From Leguminivora glycinivorella (Eukaryota; Arthropoda; Insecta; Lepidoptera; Tortricidae), in assembly GCF_023078275.1 (NCBI RefSeq), contig NC_062975.1, positions 6,733,141-6,797,140 on the forward strand: a DNA stretch of 64,000 bases. The letters are read 5' to 3'. The notes under the pieces were generated by a model. The model was not told where the DNA came from, searched no databases, and saw only the letters and a program-made list of their open reading frames with translations. Shown here piece by piece: positions 59,516-64,000 of this stretch. Each line of letters opens with the position of its first letter. The stretch's first letter is position 1. The position numbers and the translations under genes are program-made.

Positions 59516-60198
59516 ACATCTCAATGTTTTACTTTTTGAAATTAAAGCGATTTCAACTTGCGGTTTTGCACCTTTTAGTCTTATGCACGGTTATACGCTC
59601 TTCCAGATACAAAGCACTACTGTCGCACGCAAAATGCTGTAGGTAATGCGGTAGGTTAACCATAAACTAAAACTTTATCTCTGATACTTAGTTAGTAGTG
59701 AAAATACTAGGTACTAGTTGTGCGGCACTATACGTAGACTCACTATAGGAGGATGTGTTTCTAAAGCGTTTCAGACTCTTTACAATCTCATTCTCATAGC
59801 ATTGCTTACACAAGAATTGATCTACAGCATTCACGAAAATCACGCATCTTCTATTACAACGCTAAATGACAAATGACAGCAGACGAAAGCAAAAACAAAG
59901 CGCTATGTACCGTGAAAACGATCACGGCCTTCGTTACTGGAGCAGATGTAGCGTAATTTTAGGGTTCCGTACACGAATCTGGTATGACAGTTTCTAAACT
60001 AAATACTACTTTGTCATCTACTTAATGTTTTTTTTAAATATTTACTTATTTAGGGATAGGGGTTAATACAAACATGTATGTATGTAGGCGTAAGTACTAC
60101 GGAAGCAGTAGTAGATAACTGTTATTGAATAAGTTAAGCCCCTAACTTCAGGTATGTCCACAGCAGAGACGGAAATATTTTGGATATCAAGATAATAG

Positions 60199-60525
60199 GT
60201 GGATCGAGTCCGGAACACCACGCTGCGCTCCAAGACGAAAATTATCGGTGTAGCTCGGAAGGCGGCCAAGCTAAAATGGGACTGGGCTGGTCACGTCTGC
60301 CGGATGCCGAACGAGTTGTGGGGCAGAATCACCACGGAGTGGGAGCCCGAAAATCGGGGATCTGGCAGACCCCGACAGCGATGGCGGAACGAACTGGACT
60401 CCTTTTTGAAGGAATGGCCAGACACGGCTTTGAATAGAGAGAAGTGGAAAAATTTGGGGGAGGCCTTTGCCCAGCAGTGGGACACGACAGGCTCCAAATA
60501 ATAATAATAATAATAATAAGATAAT
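60199..60525 (+). mobile_element. RTE-type LINE 3' fragment with (ATA)n tail
   Basis: An open frame of 100 codons (60199-60501) carries MDRVRNTTLRSKTK, AKLKWDWAGHVCRM, GRPRQRWRNELDSF and GEAFAQQWDT, then stops and runs into TAATAATAATAATAATAA. The 5' truncation and simple tail fit target-primed insertion. No internal break was seen in this part, so it is probably the youngest of the three copies. Confidence 0.88.
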
Positions 60526-62564
60526 AGGTAGATGTTAGCGCATCCCATCTGTAAGTATATACCGTCTTTCTGTCAAATCTTTAAAAAATGTAATAAAATG
60601 AAATCATATCACCGTACTACATAGAAGACGATTGAAACAGCGGCCAATTGATGCATTTGATGCCCACTTCGCGTTTGGATTAAGTTTGATATAACTTCAA
60701 ATAAATTCAGACAGACAAGGCGTGAGTCGCAAACATATTTGTCTCATAATTTGAAAGTTGACAGGAACAATGTAGAAGTTATTAATGCTACAGAACCCTC
60801 TATAAGCGAGTTTGTTTCTTGCTTTCCGAATTATTTATGAATGTAGGTGCTATTAGGTATTGTAAGTAGGTGTCGTGCGTGCGCTCGCTAGGAAACGGAG
60901 TGTGGTCGCATCATTTAGCTCCGGTAATGTGAAAATTAATTGGTTTGTCACTTGAACGAGCATTCATTTAAAGTTAAAACCCTGGCTTTGCAACATTGTA
61001 GATGCTTATCTAATTCACGGTTTATTATAGCAGGGAATGAATACTAGCTTATTATGATTTTGCAACCGAAGTATTAGACAAGGTGGAACTTGAAACGATC
61101 TTCTTATTTTGACTGATCGCCTGAATGCCGAAACAGACGTCATAATTTTGATAAATATCTTGTTTGAGAAAAATTTGGCAGAATTAAGGATGACTTACAA
61201 TAGACGAAAACGAAGTTGACCCGGCTCCTAACGTATTGCATGATGGTACGATTGAGAGAGAACACGACTACTTACTACTACTGCGTTTAGCGCAAATGTC
61301 AAAAGCTGACCCTTGGTATCCGTGCTGAAATAGCATAACCAGTAGTTAATAAATACTTGATTATCGTATCATAACTCAACAAGAGCCTAAAAGGAAGTTA
61401 CACGAAGTAGGAAATGTCAAGGATACCGCATGATCGGATAGCCAATGAGTTATGACGATTACTTGTAACGTTAAGCGTTACACGTAATCGACAATTTAGG
61501 AGGTGTGTAATGTAGCGGCACGATTTCCTAGGTATTTGTAAGAATACCGAAGTCTAAACATAGGCTTGGCGTGCGTATCATGAATTTGAAAATCGAACGT
61601 AATTCTCACTTAATTGCTAAGATAAGTTTGCACAAAAACGTCTCAGGCAAAAAATGGGTTCATGATGAGAAGGTAAAAGAAGAATTTTTGTTTTTATTTT
61701 GTTTTGTATAAGTATTCATAATAATTAACACAGCATGACGGATAGACATACTTAAAGCACTGTGAAATTACATAAATGATGGGAAAAGTTAACATGTATA
61801 AATAAATATCTCATTTTAATATGTATCCTCCTGGGGTTCAATTTCCTAATACTAGGACAAAATACCTACGGTCCTACGATGAAATATGAATCTACGTTAA
61901 ATAGAATCGAGTTGCTTTTGTTTTGATTCGTTCGATTTTCAAACAAAAAAAACTCAGCCCTGTTTTCTAGTACCATTGATTCAAATTTTATTGCCAAAAT
62001 GTTTGTATGGTGGGTTGGTAGAGGGCATTACTTTGTATTCGCTTATTCAAAATATTTGAACATTGTTTACATCAGAATCTTACACAAATGCGGATATCCA
62101 AATGTTTAGATAACAATCAACTAAATAATACGATAAACAAATGGCAACCGTGACCAACCCACAATCCTTTTACTTTTCAAATTCCGAACAGTATTTCGAT
62201 TCAGACTCAAACGCACGTAAACAAGTGGCCAATCGCTAACGCTCCCTAGCGAACGATCTTTTTTTATGCGATAGGAAGCAAACATATTGACAGGTCGCCT
62301 GATGGTAAGATCACTGCCGACCATTGACACCCGATACAAAGGGTTGGAGGTGCGTTGCCGTCCTTTAAGATGGTTGTACCTCTATTATTGAAGGTATAGA
62401 AGGTCATATCTGTCCGGAAATACCGCAGGCGACAATTCGCTCTACAGTTTAGCTGTGTGAGAGAGGAAGTTTCTGGAGAAAATAAACGCACATTTGAGGA
62501 CTGCTAGCCGTCTATAAGTGATGAAAATGTTGTGTCGCACTGATGCGGAAGAGCGATAAATAAA
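60526..62564. other. Gene-free stretch with one dispersed repeat
   Basis: At 62265-62510 a sequence with AGGAAGCAAACATATTGACA and CGCCTGATGGTAAGATCACT belongs to the family also seen at 7130 and 26910. The rest is AT-rich with no recognised exon. Confidence 0.45.
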
Positions 62565-62804
62565 TAAATATATTATAGGACATTCTTACACAGATTGACT
62601 GAGGCCCACGGTAAGCTCAAGAAGGCTTGTGTTGTGGGTACTCAGACAACGATATATATAATATATAAATACTTATATACATAGAAAACATCCATGACTC
62701 AGGAACAAATATCTGTCATCACACAAATAAATGCCCTTACCGGGATTCGAACCCGGGACCGCGGCGTAGCAGGCAGGGTCACTACCGACTGCGCCAGACC
62801 GGTC
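62565..62804 (-). mobile_element. tRNA-derived SINE (family A), apparently full length
   Basis: On the minus strand it runs from a tRNA-like head (CGCAGTCGGTAGTGACC, box B GGGTTCGAATCCC) through GGTAAGGGCATTTATTTGTG to a tail of TATTTATTTATTTA. Its box B is closer to consensus than in the copy at 1478-1737, which suggests a younger insertion. Confidence 0.87.
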
Positions 62805-62988
62805 GAGAGTAAAGAGAGAGTTAAGAGAGAGTTCCACATCGTTCGTCTCGGAGCGTGAGGGACTGGCTCCTTGTCTACGGGCGCTTTATTCTCGTTTTCT
62901 CGTAGGTAATATTATCGATTTGCTAAATTGACGCTTTCTTCGACTCGAATCAAGGTTACGTGACTCTCACCCGGGCATAGATTAAATA

Positions 62989-63534
62989 AAAACCGGCCAA
63001 GAGCGTGTCGGGCCACGCTCAGTGTAGTAGGGTTCCGTAGTTTTCCGTATTTTTCTCAAAAACTACTGAACCTATCAAGTTCAAAACAATTTTCCTAGAA
63101 ATTTTTTATAAAGTTCTACTTTTGTGATTTTTTTCATATTTTTTAAACATATGGTTCAAAAGTTAGAGGGGGGGGGGACGCACTTTTTTTTCCTTTAGGA
63201 GCGATTATTTCCGAAAATATTAATATTATCAAAAAACGATCTTAGTAAACCCTTATTCATTTTTAAATACCTATCCAACAATATATCACACGTTGGGGTT
63301 GGAATGAAAAAAAATATCAGCCCCCACTTTACATGTAGGGGGGGTACCCTAATAAAACATTTTTTTCCATTTTTTATTTTTGCACTTTGTTGGCGTGATT
63401 GATATACATATTGGTACCAAATTTCAGCTTTCTAGTGCTTACGGTTACTGAGATTATCCGCGGACGGACGGACGGACGGACAGACAGACATGGCGAAACT
63501 ATAAGGGTTCCTAGTTAACTACGGAACCCTAAAA
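62989..63534. mobile_element. Dispersed element with GGGTTCCGTAG / CTACGGAACCC ends
   Basis: It begins AAACCGGCCAAGAGCGTGTC, then TAGTAGGGTTCCGTAGTTTT, and finishes GGCGAAACTATAAGGGTTCC and AACTACGGAACCCTAA. A (GGAC)n run lies at 63463-63480. Fragments of the same family occur at 45240-45350 and 51290-51840. It is a common non-coding repeat type of moth genomes; the class is not certain. Confidence 0.75.
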
Positions 63535-64000
63535 ATTACTACGTGGAGTGTAATCTGCCTGATGAGATATTTTTGCTTTCGAATGACACTGTAACCTTAT
63601 TGTTTGTTCTCTTACTTTCTGAAATTATTGTACAGTCAGTCCAAGCTAAGTCTGCAGCTTATTTGATAACACTGATTGTGGAAGAGTTATTTTTAAACAT
63701 CATTATTTCAGACACTTGAACATGTGTCAGCATAGAATGCTATCAAATTCGGCTGTTTTCAATATAATGATAAGTTAGTATCGATGTATTTTCGAAAAAT
63801 GAGTGTCACTCAAATTATGTTTATTAAGAGCGAAGCAAAAACACACTTGGTTTTACAGGTCAGTAACTTTTTTTTTTTCATGCCATAAAGATAACTAACG
63901 TAAACAAACCACAGAACTTGAACTTTTTACATAACACCGCCTCGTATAAGCGGTTAAAACTGTACCATAGACAAAAATAGTAATTTAAACACCCGTTACC
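63535..64000. other. Right edge, nothing recognised
   Basis: AT-rich sequence with a poly-T run at about 63869-63878. No ORF, repeat family or RNA gene was supported. Confidence 0.4.

Larger units (their letters stand above)
57607..60198. other. Mostly unique-looking gene-free stretch
   Basis: Outside the MITE at 57838-58096 and the possible promoter at 59310, no repeat family or coding exon was recognised. A small palindromic cluster with ACGCGTC/GACGCGT and CAACAATTGTTG lies at 59238-59310. Confidence 0.4.

Noticed and set aside
60180..60437. Second ORF in another frame over the RTE tail
   Set aside because: The frame 60199-60501 carries the conserved RTE C-terminus, so this one is a shadow.

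Overview
The window is AT-rich animal nuclear DNA with spliced genes, GT-AG introns and a very high load of transposons. The repeats (tRNA-derived SINEs, Helitron-like ends in AGCTAGT, RTE and Jockey/CR1-type LINE pieces, hairpin elements and a CCTAA-containing minisatellite) together with insect-like protein sequences point to a moth or butterfly (Lepidoptera). No bacterial, viral or organellar genes were seen.

Genes occupy the first 21 kb. Positions 1-9056 (minus strand) hold the first 13 coding exons (600 codons) of the cytoplasmic 5'-3' exoribonuclease XRN1/pacman; the rest lies beyond the left edge. Head to head with it, about 1.1 kb away, is a complete five-exon NF-YB gene (10189-11664, plus strand, 193 aa), the histone-fold B subunit of the CCAAT-binding factor. 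Tail to tail with NF-YB is a complete 12-exon ABCG half-transporter gene (21064-13963, minus strand, 632 aa), closest by eye to ABCG5. Its nucleotide-binding domain keeps Walker B but has lost several other catalytic signatures. All exon junctions were checked by hand for GT-AG sites, reading phase and codon counts.

From 21.4 kb to the right edge no conserved host coding exon was recognised. The region is a nested archive of mobile DNA: a telomere-motif minisatellite (21.4-21.7 kb); foldback and MITE hairpins; a broken LINE with ORF1 and ORF2 (28.7-33.0 kb) that carries a Penelope-like insertion with a 12-bp target duplication; a second Penelope-like copy at 37.3 kb; a 121-bp satellite arranged as an alternating A/B dimer (43.85-44.80 kb) inside a 1.9-kb inverted-repeat frame; Helitron-like sequence (46.4-49.55 kb) split by a LINE tail and an (ACAGGG)n array; a 3.9-kb foldback element with about 1.2-kb arms (53.7-57.6 kb); an RTE tail (60.2 kb); and an intact-looking SINE (62.6 kb).

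The three host genes are not an operon. XRN1 degrades decapped mRNA, NF-YB is a general transcription factor, and the ABCG protein is a membrane transporter half. The only likely shared control is the divergent XRN1/NF-YB promoter region.
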